Source of the DNA: Sutterella seckii
GTDB taxonomy: Bacteria > Pseudomonadota > Gammaproteobacteria > Burkholderiales > Burkholderiaceae_F
Assembly: GCF_009183815.1 (NCBI RefSeq)
Contig: NZ_WEHX01000007.1
Coordinates: 1 to 52,583, forward strand
Length of the DNA stretch: 52,583 nt
Direction of reading: 5' to 3'
The notes under the pieces: model-generated
The model's database searches: none
Told to the model about the DNA's origin: nothing
Seen by the model: only the letters and a program-made list of their open reading frames with translations
Made by a program: the position numbers and the translations under genes
Shown here: positions 14,945 to 22,889 of the stretch, piece after piece
Numbering within the stretch: position 1 is the stretch's first letter
How the letters are laid out: each line of letters begins with the position of its first letter

Positions 14945-17260
14945 ATGTCTCTGCCTCCCGTCCGCGCAATCGTGCTCAGCGTGGCCTCCGCGCTTGCCGC
15001 TTTTTCCTTTTCTGCGCAGGCGGCTCCCGCTTCAAGCGCTCTGCGGCTTGATCTTGAATCCGTTACCCGGCTCGATCCCGCGCGGGCGAACCCGGGCGAA
15101 GATGCCGTCAGCATCGTCTACGCGAACCGGATTGAAGGCAGTCCCGACGACGAGCTCAATCTGATCGGCGACGCGGAAGTGCGCCGCGGCGGCGCCGTGA
15201 TCACGGCCGACCGCATCAGCTACCGCCAGAAGACGGACGAAGTGACGGCAACCGGAAACGCGCACATCGCCCGCGAGGGCGCTAGCTTCTCCGGCCCGAG
15301 CATGAAGTTCCGCCTAACCTCGCGCTCGGGCTCGATGGAAGACGCCGAGTGGGAATATGCGCCCCGCAATCTGCGCGGCTGCGCAAAGAACGTCAAATTC
15401 CTCTCGGGCGACCGCACGAACTTTGAGGACGTGACGATTTCAACCTGCAAGCGGGACGACGAGGCCTGGTTCATCAGCCTCAACGACCTCGAAATCGACG
15501 AATACGATCAAACGGCTTCGGGCACGGGTGCCGTGCTCCATTTCCTCGGCGCACCGATCCTCGCCTCACCCTGGTTTTCCTTCCCGATCAGCACGGAACG
15601 GCGCTCGGGCTTCCTCACGCCCACCTACGGCATGAGCTCCACGCGCGGCGTCGACATTGCGGTTCCCTACTACTTCAACATCGCCCCCAACTACGACTAC
15701 ACCTTCACGCCCCGCGTCATGACGAAGCGCGGCGTGATGCTCGGCAATGAGGGGCGCTTCAAGTACGACAACTTCGAAACCCAGGTCAACTTCGACTATC
15801 TCCCCGACGACCGCGTCTACGACGACTCGCGCTGGGGCACCCGCATTCAGGCGGCGTACAACCGCGAGAAGCTCGCCTTCCGGGCGGACTACAACCGGGT
15901 TTCGGACGACGACTACGTCACGGACTTCTCGGGAAGCATCCGCGAATCCTCGGAAGCGATTCTCCCGCAGGACTACAGCCTCTCCTGGACCGATACCTAC
16001 TGGAACTCAACCCTGCGCGTGACGAAGAACCAGACCCTTGAAATCGAGGGCGTGACGACGATCGTTCCCTACGAGCGCGTCCCGCAGGTGGTCTTCAACG
16101 GCTATGCCGCCGACTGGCGCGGATTTGAACTCACAACCATGGTCGACGCGACGAAGTTTTCGCATCCTTCGCGCATCGGCGGCACCCGCGTCGTTGCGAG
16201 CCAGGGCGTGAGCTATCCCTTCCGGGGAGCAGGCTGGTTCGTGATCCCGAAGGCCGAATTCATGGGCGCCTGGTACCAGCTCGACAACATGAGCCGCGAC
16301 GGCTACTACCGGAACAAGACGCCTAGCCGCTTCACGCCGACCCTGACCTTTGATGCCGGTCTTGAGTTCGAACGCGATTCGAGCTTCTTTGGAAAGAGCG
16401 CCTATCAGACGCTCGAGCCCCGGATCTACTACGCCTATACGCCCTACCGCAATCAGGACGACATCCCGGTCTTCGACTCCACCGTCACGGACCTCTCCTT
16501 CGCCACGCTCTTCACGCCGAACCTCTATTCGGGCTACGACCGCGTCTCGCAGGCCAATCAGCTTACCGCCGTCGTCTCGACGCGCTACATCGACAAGGCG
16601 AGCGGTCTCGAACTTTTCCGTGCGAGCGTAGGCCAGCGCCAGTACTTCTCCGACCAGGACGTGCACTTCATTCCGGAAGAAAAGCGACGCGACCCCTACT
16701 ATCAGGGCATTACGGAACCCAACGCCAACGTCCGAAGCGACCTTCTGGGCAGCGTCGGCGCGCGCCTCACGCGCTCGCTCTACGCATCGGCGAATCTGCA
16801 GTACTCGTCCTCCCTCAACCGCGTGATGAACGTGAAGACGGGGCTCACCTGGCAGCCGAAGCGCATGTCGACGATCGGGCTCTACTACCGCTACAACTAT
16901 TCGGCCAACGAGCTCACGGACGACAACAACATCAAGCAGATCGACTTCCAGATGCAGTGGCCGATCTCGGGGCGCCTCTACGGCCTCTTCCGCTACAACT
17001 ATTCGCTTCTCAGAAAGAAGCCCATCGAAATGATCGGCGGCGTGGAATACCTCCACGACTGCTGGACGCTGCGCGTCGCCGCTCAGCGCTACACGACTGC
17101 CGCCAATGAGGAAGAATCCAACTTCTTCTTACAACTCGAGCTTTACGGCCTCGGTAGCATTGGCATTAATCCGCTTTCAGAACTGCGCCGCAACATCCGC
17201 GGCTATCAGACGACGGGTCCGCTTCCGGGCGCGACCGGTCCTTACGACTTCTATGAATAA
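14945..17260 (+). CDS. lptD: LPS-assembly protein LptD
   Basis: This 771-residue outer-membrane beta-barrel inserts lipopolysaccharide into the outer leaflet with LptE. It has a signal peptide (cleavage near SAQAA, residue 27), a periplasmic LptA/OstA-like jellyroll at about 55-190 (GDAEVRRGGAVITADRISYR), then a large barrel with many alternating aromatic strands. Three cysteines are visible: GC and TC in the N-domain (residues about 142 and 164) and DC near residue 700. E. coli LptD has four, forming two N-domain-to-barrel disulfides, so at most one such link seems available here. The gene is divergent from amgK and overlaps surA by 8 bp. Confidence 0.95.
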   Translation: MSLPPVRAIVLSVASALAAFSFSAQAAPASSALRLDLESVTRLDPARANPGEDAVSIVYANRIEGSPDDELNLIGDAEVRRGGAVITADRISYRQKTDEVTATGNAHIAREGASFSGPSMKFRLTSRSGSMEDAEWEYAPRNLRGCAKNVKFLSGDRTNFEDVTISTCKRDDEAWFISLNDLEIDEYDQTASGTGAVLHFLGAPILASPWFSFPISTERRSGFLTPTYGMSSTRGVDIAVPYYFNIAPNYDYTFTPRVMTKRGVMLGNEGRFKYDNFETQVNFDYLPDDRVYDDSRWGTRIQAAYNREKLAFRADYNRVSDDDYVTDFSGSIRESSEAILPQDYSLSWTDTYWNSTLRVTKNQTLEIEGVTTIVPYERVPQVVFNGYAADWRGFELTTMVDATKFSHPSRIGGTRVVASQGVSYPFRGAGWFVIPKAEFMGAWYQLDNMSRDGYYRNKTPSRFTPTLTFDAGLEFERDSSFFGKSAYQTLEPRIYYAYTPYRNQDDIPVFDSTVTDLSFATLFTPNLYSGYDRVSQANQLTAVVSTRYIDKASGLELFRASVGQRQYFSDQDVHFIPEEKRRDPYYQGITEPNANVRSDLLGSVGARLTRSLYASANLQYSSSLNRVMNVKTGLTWQPKRMSTIGLYYRYNYSANELTDDNNIKQIDFQMQWPISGRLYGLFRYNYSLLRKKPIEMIGGVEYLHDCWTLRVAAQRYTTAANEEESNFFLQLELYGLGSIGINPLSELRRNIRGYQTTGPLPGATGPYDFYE

Positions 17261-18689
17261 TTCCAAGCTTCTTTCCGCGATTGCCGTTTCCACGGCGCTT
17301 GCCTTTGCCTCCGGCTTCGCTTCTGCAGCGAGCATCATGGACGGCGCGGCGCCGAGCGGCCCCGTCTATACGGCTCCGGCCCCGGCCGCTGCGCCCGCAC
17401 CCGCGGCTGAAGCCGCTCAGTCGGCTGCTCCCCTTGAAGCGGGCGAACTCGACCGCATCATCGCCGTCGTCAACAACGACGTCATTACCGAACACGAACT
17501 CGAGCAGCGCGTGCACACGGTGGCGATCAACCTGCGCCGCCAAAATATTCAACTGCCTCCGATGGAGCTCCTGCGCGCGCAGGTTCTCGAGCGCCTCATT
17601 TCCGAACGCGCGATTCTGCAGCGCGCCCGCCAGACGGGCATCCGCGTGGACGACCAGATGGTGAACGCCTCCATCGAGCAGATTGCGCGTCAGAACAACC
17701 TCACGGTTGAAGAGCTCCGTCAGCGTCTTCTTGCCGACGGCGTCACGTTCCCGGCCTTCCGCAATGAAATCCGCGACGAAATCACGACGCAGCGCCTGCG
17801 CGAGCGCGAGGTGACGGAGAAGATCGAAATCTCCGAGAGCGAGATCGATGCGTACCTCTCCGAACAGGCTGGCTTCAAGGGCGAGGATACGACCGAATAC
17901 CACGTCGAGCACATCTTCCTCCCGGTCGGTACGCCTGAGGAAAACGACAGCGTCCGCGCCGCAGCTGAGTCGCTCGCCGACCGCGCTCGAAAGGGCGAGG
18001 AATTCTCTTCCCTCGCCGCGTCCTTCTCGCGCGCCGACGATGCAATGCAGGGCGGAGAGCTCGGCTGGAAGACGCTTTCCGACTTGCCGACGCCCTTTGC
18101 TGAAGCGATCCGCAAGAATCCGAACGAAACCTATTACGTCTTCAATTCCCAGCGCGCCTGGCATGTGCTCAAGGTCTCCGGGAAGCGCGACGGCGTGCAG
18201 GCCAAACTCGGCAGCGGCCCGGTCGAGCAGACCCACGCCCGCCACATCCTGATGTTTGTTTCCGACATTACGCCGGAAGCCGACGTCATCCGGCGCCTGA
18301 ACGACATCCGCTCGCGCGTTGAATCGGGTGAAGCCGACTTCGCCACGATGGCGCGCCTCCATTCCGTCGACTCGACCGCGACCCGCGGCGGCGATCTGGG
18401 GTGGCTCCAGCCCGGCGACACCGTGCCCGACTTTGAAGCGGCCATGGCAAAGCTCAAGCCCGGTCAGGTTTCCGAACCTATCCGCACGCCCTACGGCTAC
18501 CATCTGATTCAGGTGGTTGAGCGCCGCACGGCGAAGGAAGGCAACCCCGAACGCGTTCGCGTTGCCGCCCGTCAGGCCATCCGTCAGAAGAAGCTCAACG
18601 AAGCCAACTACAACTGGGAGCGCGAGCTTCGCGATGAAGCGTACGTCGAAATCCGCGATCCGCAGCTGAAGGAAGCGCTTCGCCGCTGA
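17253..18689 (+). CDS. surA: Periplasmic chaperone and peptidyl-prolyl isomerase SurA
   Basis: This 478-residue periplasmic chaperone escorts barrel proteins, including LptD, to the Bam complex. The start at 17253 gives a signal peptide (NNSKLLSAIAVSTALAFASG, cleavage near ASAA) and overlaps lptD by 8 bp. An Ala/Pro-rich linker (residues about 35-65) is longer than in E. coli. The SurA N-domain begins LDRIIAVVNNDVITEHELEQR. Two parvulin domains follow, at about 215-315 (YHVEHIFLPVGTPEE...GELGWKTLSDLP) and 325-425 (THARHILMFVSD...GGDLGWLQPGDTVPDFE). The C-terminal helix returns to the chaperone core. Two terminators-like hairpins separate it from pdxA. Confidence 0.96.
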   Translation: MNNSKLLSAIAVSTALAFASGFASAASIMDGAAPSGPVYTAPAPAAAPAPAAEAAQSAAPLEAGELDRIIAVVNNDVITEHELEQRVHTVAINLRRQNIQLPPMELLRAQVLERLISERAILQRARQTGIRVDDQMVNASIEQIARQNNLTVEELRQRLLADGVTFPAFRNEIRDEITTQRLREREVTEKIEISESEIDAYLSEQAGFKGEDTTEYHVEHIFLPVGTPEENDSVRAAAESLADRARKGEEFSSLAASFSRADDAMQGGELGWKTLSDLPTPFAEAIRKNPNETYYVFNSQRAWHVLKVSGKRDGVQAKLGSGPVEQTHARHILMFVSDITPEADVIRRLNDIRSRVESGEADFATMARLHSVDSTATRGGDLGWLQPGDTVPDFEAAMAKLKPGQVSEPIRTPYGYHLIQVVERRTAKEGNPERVRVAARQAIRQKKLNEANYNWERELRDEAYVEIRDPQLKEALRR

Positions 18690-18746
18690 TCTTCGGGCGC
18701 TTTAAGCTGCATCCGGCCGCTTCTTTAAAAGAAGCGGCTCATCGGA

Positions 18747-18786
18747 AAGAGGACGGATTTGAAGCGCCGTCCTCTTTTCTTTTTTT
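18747..18786 (+). terminator. Rho-independent terminator after surA
   Basis: AAGAGGACGG (18747-18756) pairs with CCGTCCTCTT (18767-18776) and runs into TTTTCTTTTTTT. A second perfect hairpin without a T-run (GCCGCTTCTT / AAGAAGCGGC, 18716-18738) lies between it and the surA stop. The pair separates lptD-surA from pdxA-rsmA. Confidence 0.88.
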
Positions 18787-18805
18787 CGTTGAGAATTTTT
18801 CAGAA

Positions 18806-19777
18806 ATGCTTTCATCCATCAAGCCTCAGGCGATCACCACCGGCGAACCGGCGGGCATTGGTCCGGAAGTTTCCGTCAAGGCGGCCTGGAAGTCGTCAGA
18901 CCCCGTCATTCTGGTCGGCGACCGGGACATGCTTCTCGCGGAAGCCCGCCGCCTCGGATTGCCTGAGCCTCCCGCCCAGGTGTCCTTTCACCATGTGCCG
19001 CTCGCGGAAGCGCCCGTCCCGGGGAAGCTTTCGCTCAAAAATTCCCCCTACGTCATCGAAACGCTTGCTGCCGCGCACAGGCTTTGTACGGAGGGCGCAG
19101 CAGGCGCCGTCGTCACGGCGCCTGTTCAGAAGAGCATCCTTATTGAAGCAGGCTTCCGCTTCACGGGCCACACGGAATTCTTTGCGGAAGCCGCAGGCGT
19201 TTCGCGCGTCGTCATGATGCTCGTCTCCTCGCCCCGCAGGAACGCCCTCAAGGTAGCGCTCGCGACGACGCATCTGCCGCTTCGGGCGGTCCCCGACGCC
19301 ATCACGCCGGAACTTCTCGACGAAGTCCTCACAATCCTCAAGCGCGAGCTTCAGGTTTCCTACGCCATCCCTCATCCGACGATTGCGGTCGCGGGGCTCA
19401 ACCCTCATGCCGGCGAAAACGGCCACATGGGGACGGAGGAAATCACGGTAATTAGTCCCGCTCTGGAGCGCGCCCGCGACGGCTCTGCGGATATCATTGG
19501 GCCCCTTCCCGCCGACACGATCTTCGTTCCCGGCAAAATGGAAAAGTGGGATGCCGTCCTCTGCATGTACCATGACCAGGGACTCCCGACGCTCAAGCAC
19601 GTGGGCTTCGCCGAAGGCGTCAATGTGACGCTCGGCCTCCCTTACGTGCGCACATCGGTCGACCACGGCACGGCGCTCGACATCGCCGGCCGCGGCATCG
19701 CCGACGCCCGCAGCATGACTGCGGCCCTCGAACTCGCTCATACGCTCGCTAAGAACCGTGACTCAAGAATGGCTTGA
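18806..19777 (+). CDS. pdxA: 4-hydroxythreonine-4-phosphate dehydrogenase PdxA
   Basis: This 323-residue enzyme performs a step of DXP-dependent pyridoxal phosphate synthesis, NAD-dependent oxidation of 4-phosphohydroxythreonine. Family marks are the opening ITTGEPAGIGPEVSVKA, VTAPVQKSILIEAGF near 110, GHTEFFAE with a metal-binding histidine, GLNPHAGENGHMGTEE near 205 and MYHDQGLPTLKHVGF near 255 containing the second metal histidine, then RTSVDHGTALDIAG. The gene lies after the surA terminator with a weak ribosome site. Its 3' end overlaps rsmA by 20 bp. The lptD-surA-pdxA-rsmA-(apaH) order is common to proteobacteria; apaH is elsewhere in this window. Confidence 0.96.
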   Translation: MLSSIKPQAITTGEPAGIGPEVSVKAAWKSSDPVILVGDRDMLLAEARRLGLPEPPAQVSFHHVPLAEAPVPGKLSLKNSPYVIETLAAAHRLCTEGAAGAVVTAPVQKSILIEAGFRFTGHTEFFAEAAGVSRVVMMLVSSPRRNALKVALATTHLPLRAVPDAITPELLDEVLTILKRELQVSYAIPHPTIAVAGLNPHAGENGHMGTEEITVISPALERARDGSADIIGPLPADTIFVPGKMEKWDAVLCMYHDQGLPTLKHVGFAEGVNVTLGLPYVRTSVDHGTALDIAGRGIADARSMTAALELAHTLAKNRDSRMA

Positions 19778-20561
19778 AGGGCATCGCGCCCGCAAACGCT
19801 TCGGACAGAACTTTCTCCACGATCATCACTGGATCGAGCGCATCGCGCGCGCGATTGATCCGAAACCCGGCGACGAACTCATTGAAATCGGCCCGGGCCA
19901 GGCCGCGCTCACGCGCGAGGTGATCGCGCGCGCAGAGCGCCAGACGGCTGTAGAAATCGACCGTGATCTTGCTGCGTTCCTGCGCACGCAGTTTCCGGAC
20001 GGATCGCTCGAATTGATCGAAGCCGACGCACTCACGCTCGACTGGTCGACCGTGCTTGAAGGAAAGCGCCTGAGAGTCTTCGGGAACCTCCCCTACAACA
20101 TCTCCTCTCCGCTCCTTTTTGCGCTCCTTCCCGCCGCGCACCGCATCATCGACCAGCATTTCATGCTGCAGAAGGAAGTGGTCGACCGCATGATTGCCGC
20201 TCCGGGATCCAAAACCTACGGGCGGCTCTCCGTCATGCTCCAGTACCGCTACGTCATGCATAAGCTTTTCGACGTGCCGCCCGGAGCCTTCACGCCTGCG
20301 CCCAAGGTGACCTCCTCGATCGTGAGGATGGTCCCGAAGCCTGAGGAGAAGCTCCTCCCCGTCGACTGGAACGTCTTCAGCGCGCTCGTTGCCGCAGCCT
20401 TCCAGCAGCGCCGCAAGACCATGCGGAATGCCATTGCGGACTTTCTCGACGAGGAGGGTTTTGCTGAAGCAGGCGTCCTGCCGACCGCCCGTGCGGAGAC
20501 GCTCGATGTCGAAGCCTTTGTGAGGCTCGCGAACGCCGCCGCCCGCCGTCAGAACGCCTGA
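19758..20561 (+). CDS. rsmA: 16S rRNA (A1518/A1519) dimethyltransferase RsmA (KsgA)
   Basis: This 267-residue SAM-dependent methyltransferase dimethylates two adjacent adenosines in helix 45 of 16S rRNA. It shows KRFGQNFLHD at the start, the SAM motif IEIGPGQAALT near 45, the acidic residue in VEIDRDL and the catalytic NLPYNIS near 113. The proposed GTG start at 19758 lies inside the pdxA 3' end (20-bp overlap), and the family-typical N-terminus follows directly. The stop abuts the stop of the convergent metallopeptidase gene with no intervening base and no terminator between them. Confidence 0.95.
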   Translation: MTQEWLEGHRARKRFGQNFLHDHHWIERIARAIDPKPGDELIEIGPGQAALTREVIARAERQTAVEIDRDLAAFLRTQFPDGSLELIEADALTLDWSTVLEGKRLRVFGNLPYNISSPLLFALLPAAHRIIDQHFMLQKEVVDRMIAAPGSKTYGRLSVMLQYRYVMHKLFDVPPGAFTPAPKVTSSIVRMVPKPEEKLLPVDWNVFSALVAAAFQQRRKTMRNAIADFLDEEGFAEAGVLPTARAETLDVEAFVRLANAAARRQNA

Positions 20562-22007
20562 TTAAAGCGCATCGAGCATTTCATTCATCCTTCTGGCCTC
20601 GATCCTCTCGTGGCGCTCCCGCCAGTCGGGGAGAATCTCCCCGACCTCGCGCCAGAAAGCCGGCGAATGATTGAATTCCATCAGGTGCGCGAGCTCATGG
20701 GCCGCCACGTATTCGATCTCCTCGTCTGAAAGCGCGATCAGGCGCCAGGAGAGCCGGATGTTGTCCTTGCTCGAACAGACGCCCCAGCGCGAGCGGGCGT
20801 CGGAAAGCTTCCAGCCTTTCGGAAGCCGCTTTGCCTTTGGAATCACGCGCATCCAGCAGTCGTTGATGATGCGCCAGGCGGCCTCCTTGAGAAGCGCGGC
20901 GAGAGAAATCCTCACCGCCTCCCCGGAACTCCCCTTGGGAAGCGTCAGCCAGAGCTCGTATCCATCGGGGACGGGCACTACCAGATTGCTCTTCGCCCCG
21001 AGCCGCAGGACGGCCTTTTCCCCTCGATAGGGAATGAAAGCGCCATCTCTGAATTCCAGAGGAACCTTCTTGGCGAGCGGCAGGTTGGCCATCAGCCAGT
21101 CCGCAATCTCTCTGAGATACCTTTCCGCCGCGGCCCGGCTCGCATTCCAGGTGGGCGTGCGCACCTCCACGCCTCTCCCCGGGACAATGACGACGCTCAT
21201 GCGTCGGCGCCCCCCATGTGGCTTGATGACGTACGGTATCCGGCGCCCCCGGATTTCGATGACATGCTCTCCCGGAAGGCGGCCGAGCCAGTCGTCGGTG
21301 TCATCCGCCACTGCACCGTCATTCCTGCTTTCTTCCGCAGCGGACGCCTGAATTCCGCCTTGAGAGGCGGCCTCTGAGAGTTCGCTTAGCCATCTCGAGC
21401 CACGGGTTCTAGGACTGTTCTCCGGACCCAACAGTATTTCCGCCACGATGAGACTTTTCTTCATCCACGGCAAATAACCCTCTGCTGCCTTGGAAGCATC
21501 CGCCCCGAGCGGCAATTTCAGCGTGAAGGAGCGCTTGTCCGGATCAAATTCCATGTGCGACATGCTCTTCAGCCGGGCGCTGCGGAGAATATCGATGCGC
21601 GCGCAGAATCCCGGGATTTGCGCGATCAGATGCGAATCATCCGCGCCTTTTTCTATCCACGAGTCCGAATAGTGATGCGCAGGCGCCGGAGGCGGCTCAT
21701 CTCTGACTGCCGCCTCAGCCTTATCCTTTTCAGCCCAGTAAGCCGCTCTTTCGCCCTCGGGCAGGCAGAACGGCTTCTCCTCAAGCACTGAAAGCATCCA
21801 GTCGCCCTTGTATCGTGCGAGCACCAAGGGATCCGACGCCTCAGGAATGAAGAGGCTGAAGGAACAGGATCTATATTCAGCCCGGATCAGAAAATTCTTT
21901 TTGCGCCTTTTGCTGCGAATGACGTTGATCCGATATTTCCTACCGGCAAATTCAGCCGTCAGGTACGAGTCGTCCGTTCCCCGGGCAATCGTGGGCACTG
22001 CGTTCAC
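20562..22007 (-). CDS. YgjP-type (DUF45, SprT/wzincin-like) zinc metallopeptidase with three degenerate beta domains
   Basis: This 481-residue protein has a C-terminal YgjP domain with zinc motif HELAH (437-441) and third ligand H447 in FNHSPAFW, preceded by SRWGVCSSKDNIRLSWRLI. Usual YgjP proteins are about 165-240 residues. Here about 240 extra residues precede it. The extra part seems to be two diverged copies of the beta segment before the catalytic part: about 12-85 (AEFAGRKYRINVIRSKRRKK), 125-200 (DDSHLIAQIPGFCARIDILR) and the canonical copy 240-310 (IEIRGRRIPYVIKPHGGRRR). A GTG start was chosen because AAGGA lies 6 bases upstream. The open frame continues into the plsC region only through a frameshift. 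Substrate unknown. Confidence 0.8.
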   Translation of the reverse strand: MNAVPTIARGTDDSYLTAEFAGRKYRINVIRSKRRKKNFLIRAEYRSCSFSLFIPEASDPLVLARYKGDWMLSVLEEKPFCLPEGERAAYWAEKDKAEAAVRDEPPPAPAHHYSDSWIEKGADDSHLIAQIPGFCARIDILRSARLKSMSHMEFDPDKRSFTLKLPLGADASKAAEGYLPWMKKSLIVAEILLGPENSPRTRGSRWLSELSEAASQGGIQASAAEESRNDGAVADDTDDWLGRLPGEHVIEIRGRRIPYVIKPHGGRRRMSVVIVPGRGVEVRTPTWNASRAAAERYLREIADWLMANLPLAKKVPLEFRDGAFIPYRGEKAVLRLGAKSNLVVPVPDGYELWLTLPKGSSGEAVRISLAALLKEAAWRIINDCWMRVIPKAKRLPKGWKLSDARSRWGVCSSKDNIRLSWRLIALSDEEIEYVAAHELAHLMEFNHSPAFWREVGEILPDWRERHERIEARRMNEMLDAL

Positions 22008-22056
22008 ATTATTCCTTTGAGCTTCAAAAATCTGTTCCGGAAGCGTCGATCGCTCC

Positions 22057-22769
22057 TTAACGCACGTGCGCCTCGATCCAGGCTTCAACTTGAGCCGTGA
22101 CGTCGTGGGGATCCCGGCCCTTCGTTTCAATAAGGGCCCCACGACCACCTGAACAGTGCCCGGGATCTTCGCCACGCTGTTCTTGGGCCAATAGCGGCCG
22201 GCATTATGCGCGACCGGCAGAATCGGAAGCCCCATGGCGCAGGCAAACCGCGCGCCGCCGGTCTTCCAGCGGACGTGCTCTTCCGGAGGCACGCGCGTGC
22301 CCTCAGGGAAAAGCGTCACCCACCAGCCGCGCTTTTCAAACTCGGGCCCCCGGCGCATGAACTGCTCGAAAGCCTGACGGCCCTTGCTGCGGTCGATCGC
22401 CATCATGTTCATGGAAGCAAGCGCCCAGCCCAAGAAAGGCAGCCAGTGGAGCGACTTCTTGTAGATGAAGCAGGGCGGGTGCTTCAGATAGGCGCCGAGC
22501 CAGAAGGGATCCCATGCAGACTGGTGCTTTGCGAGCACGACCACAGGCGTGTCCGGCATGTTTTCAACGCCCTCAGCCCTCACGTCAACCCCGCAGGTGA
22601 CCCTGAGGAGCCAGAGCGCGAGCTTCGCCCACGGGCGGCAGATCGCCTCATAGCGGCGCTCGTAGCTCATGAAGGGCCAGGTGACGAGGAGCAGGATGGT
22701 GAGCCCGATGATGGAAACGGCGAGGAGCAGATAAAAAATCCACCCGCGCAGCGTATAGATGAAGGACAT
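22057..22769 (-). pseudogene. plsC: 1-acyl-sn-glycerol-3-phosphate acyltransferase (PlsC family), frameshifted near its 3' end
   Basis: This inner-membrane acyltransferase would turn lysophosphatidate into phosphatidate. It has two N-terminal hydrophobic segments, the catalytic HX4D motif (KHQSAWDPFW, near residue 82), FPEGTR near 155 and LPILPVAHNAG near 185. After VVVGPL the given frame reads unrelated residues and runs on into the peptidase gene. One added base at the CCC run (22134-22136) gives a family-like end (IETKGRDPHDVTAQVEAWIE) and a TAA at 22059-22057, followed by AAGGAG. The restored protein is about 237 residues, a normal size. I interpret the 735-residue open frame as a false fusion, caused by sequencing error or real mutation. 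Confidence 0.82.
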
Positions 22770-22804
22770 AAGGCTTGATCTCCAGAATTGAGCGCCAAAC
22801 GAAA

Positions 22805-22854
22805 GGCCCGCGCCGCAATGCTGTCGTCATCGAGGCAGCATGCCGCAGCGGGCC
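22805..22854 (-). repeat. Large imperfect hairpin between glyS and plsC
   Basis: On the minus strand GGCCCGC (22854-22848) pairs with GCGGGCC (22811-22805). Inner arms GCATGCTG and CAGCATTGC add to the stem around a loop near CCTCGATGA. Only TTTCG follows, so it is a weak terminator at best. An mRNA processing or stability element after glyS is an alternative. Confidence 0.5.
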
Positions 22855-22889
22855 TATTGTCGCTTTATGCCGTTAAGACCTGAAGCAGA

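Noticed and set aside
16007-17056. 349-residue minus-strand open frame
   Set aside because: Antisense of the lptD barrel region.
20562-22769. A true 735-residue acyltransferase-peptidase fusion
   Set aside because: The out-of-frame acyltransferase C-terminus, its stop codon and a ribosome site before the peptidase all point to two genes and a frameshift.
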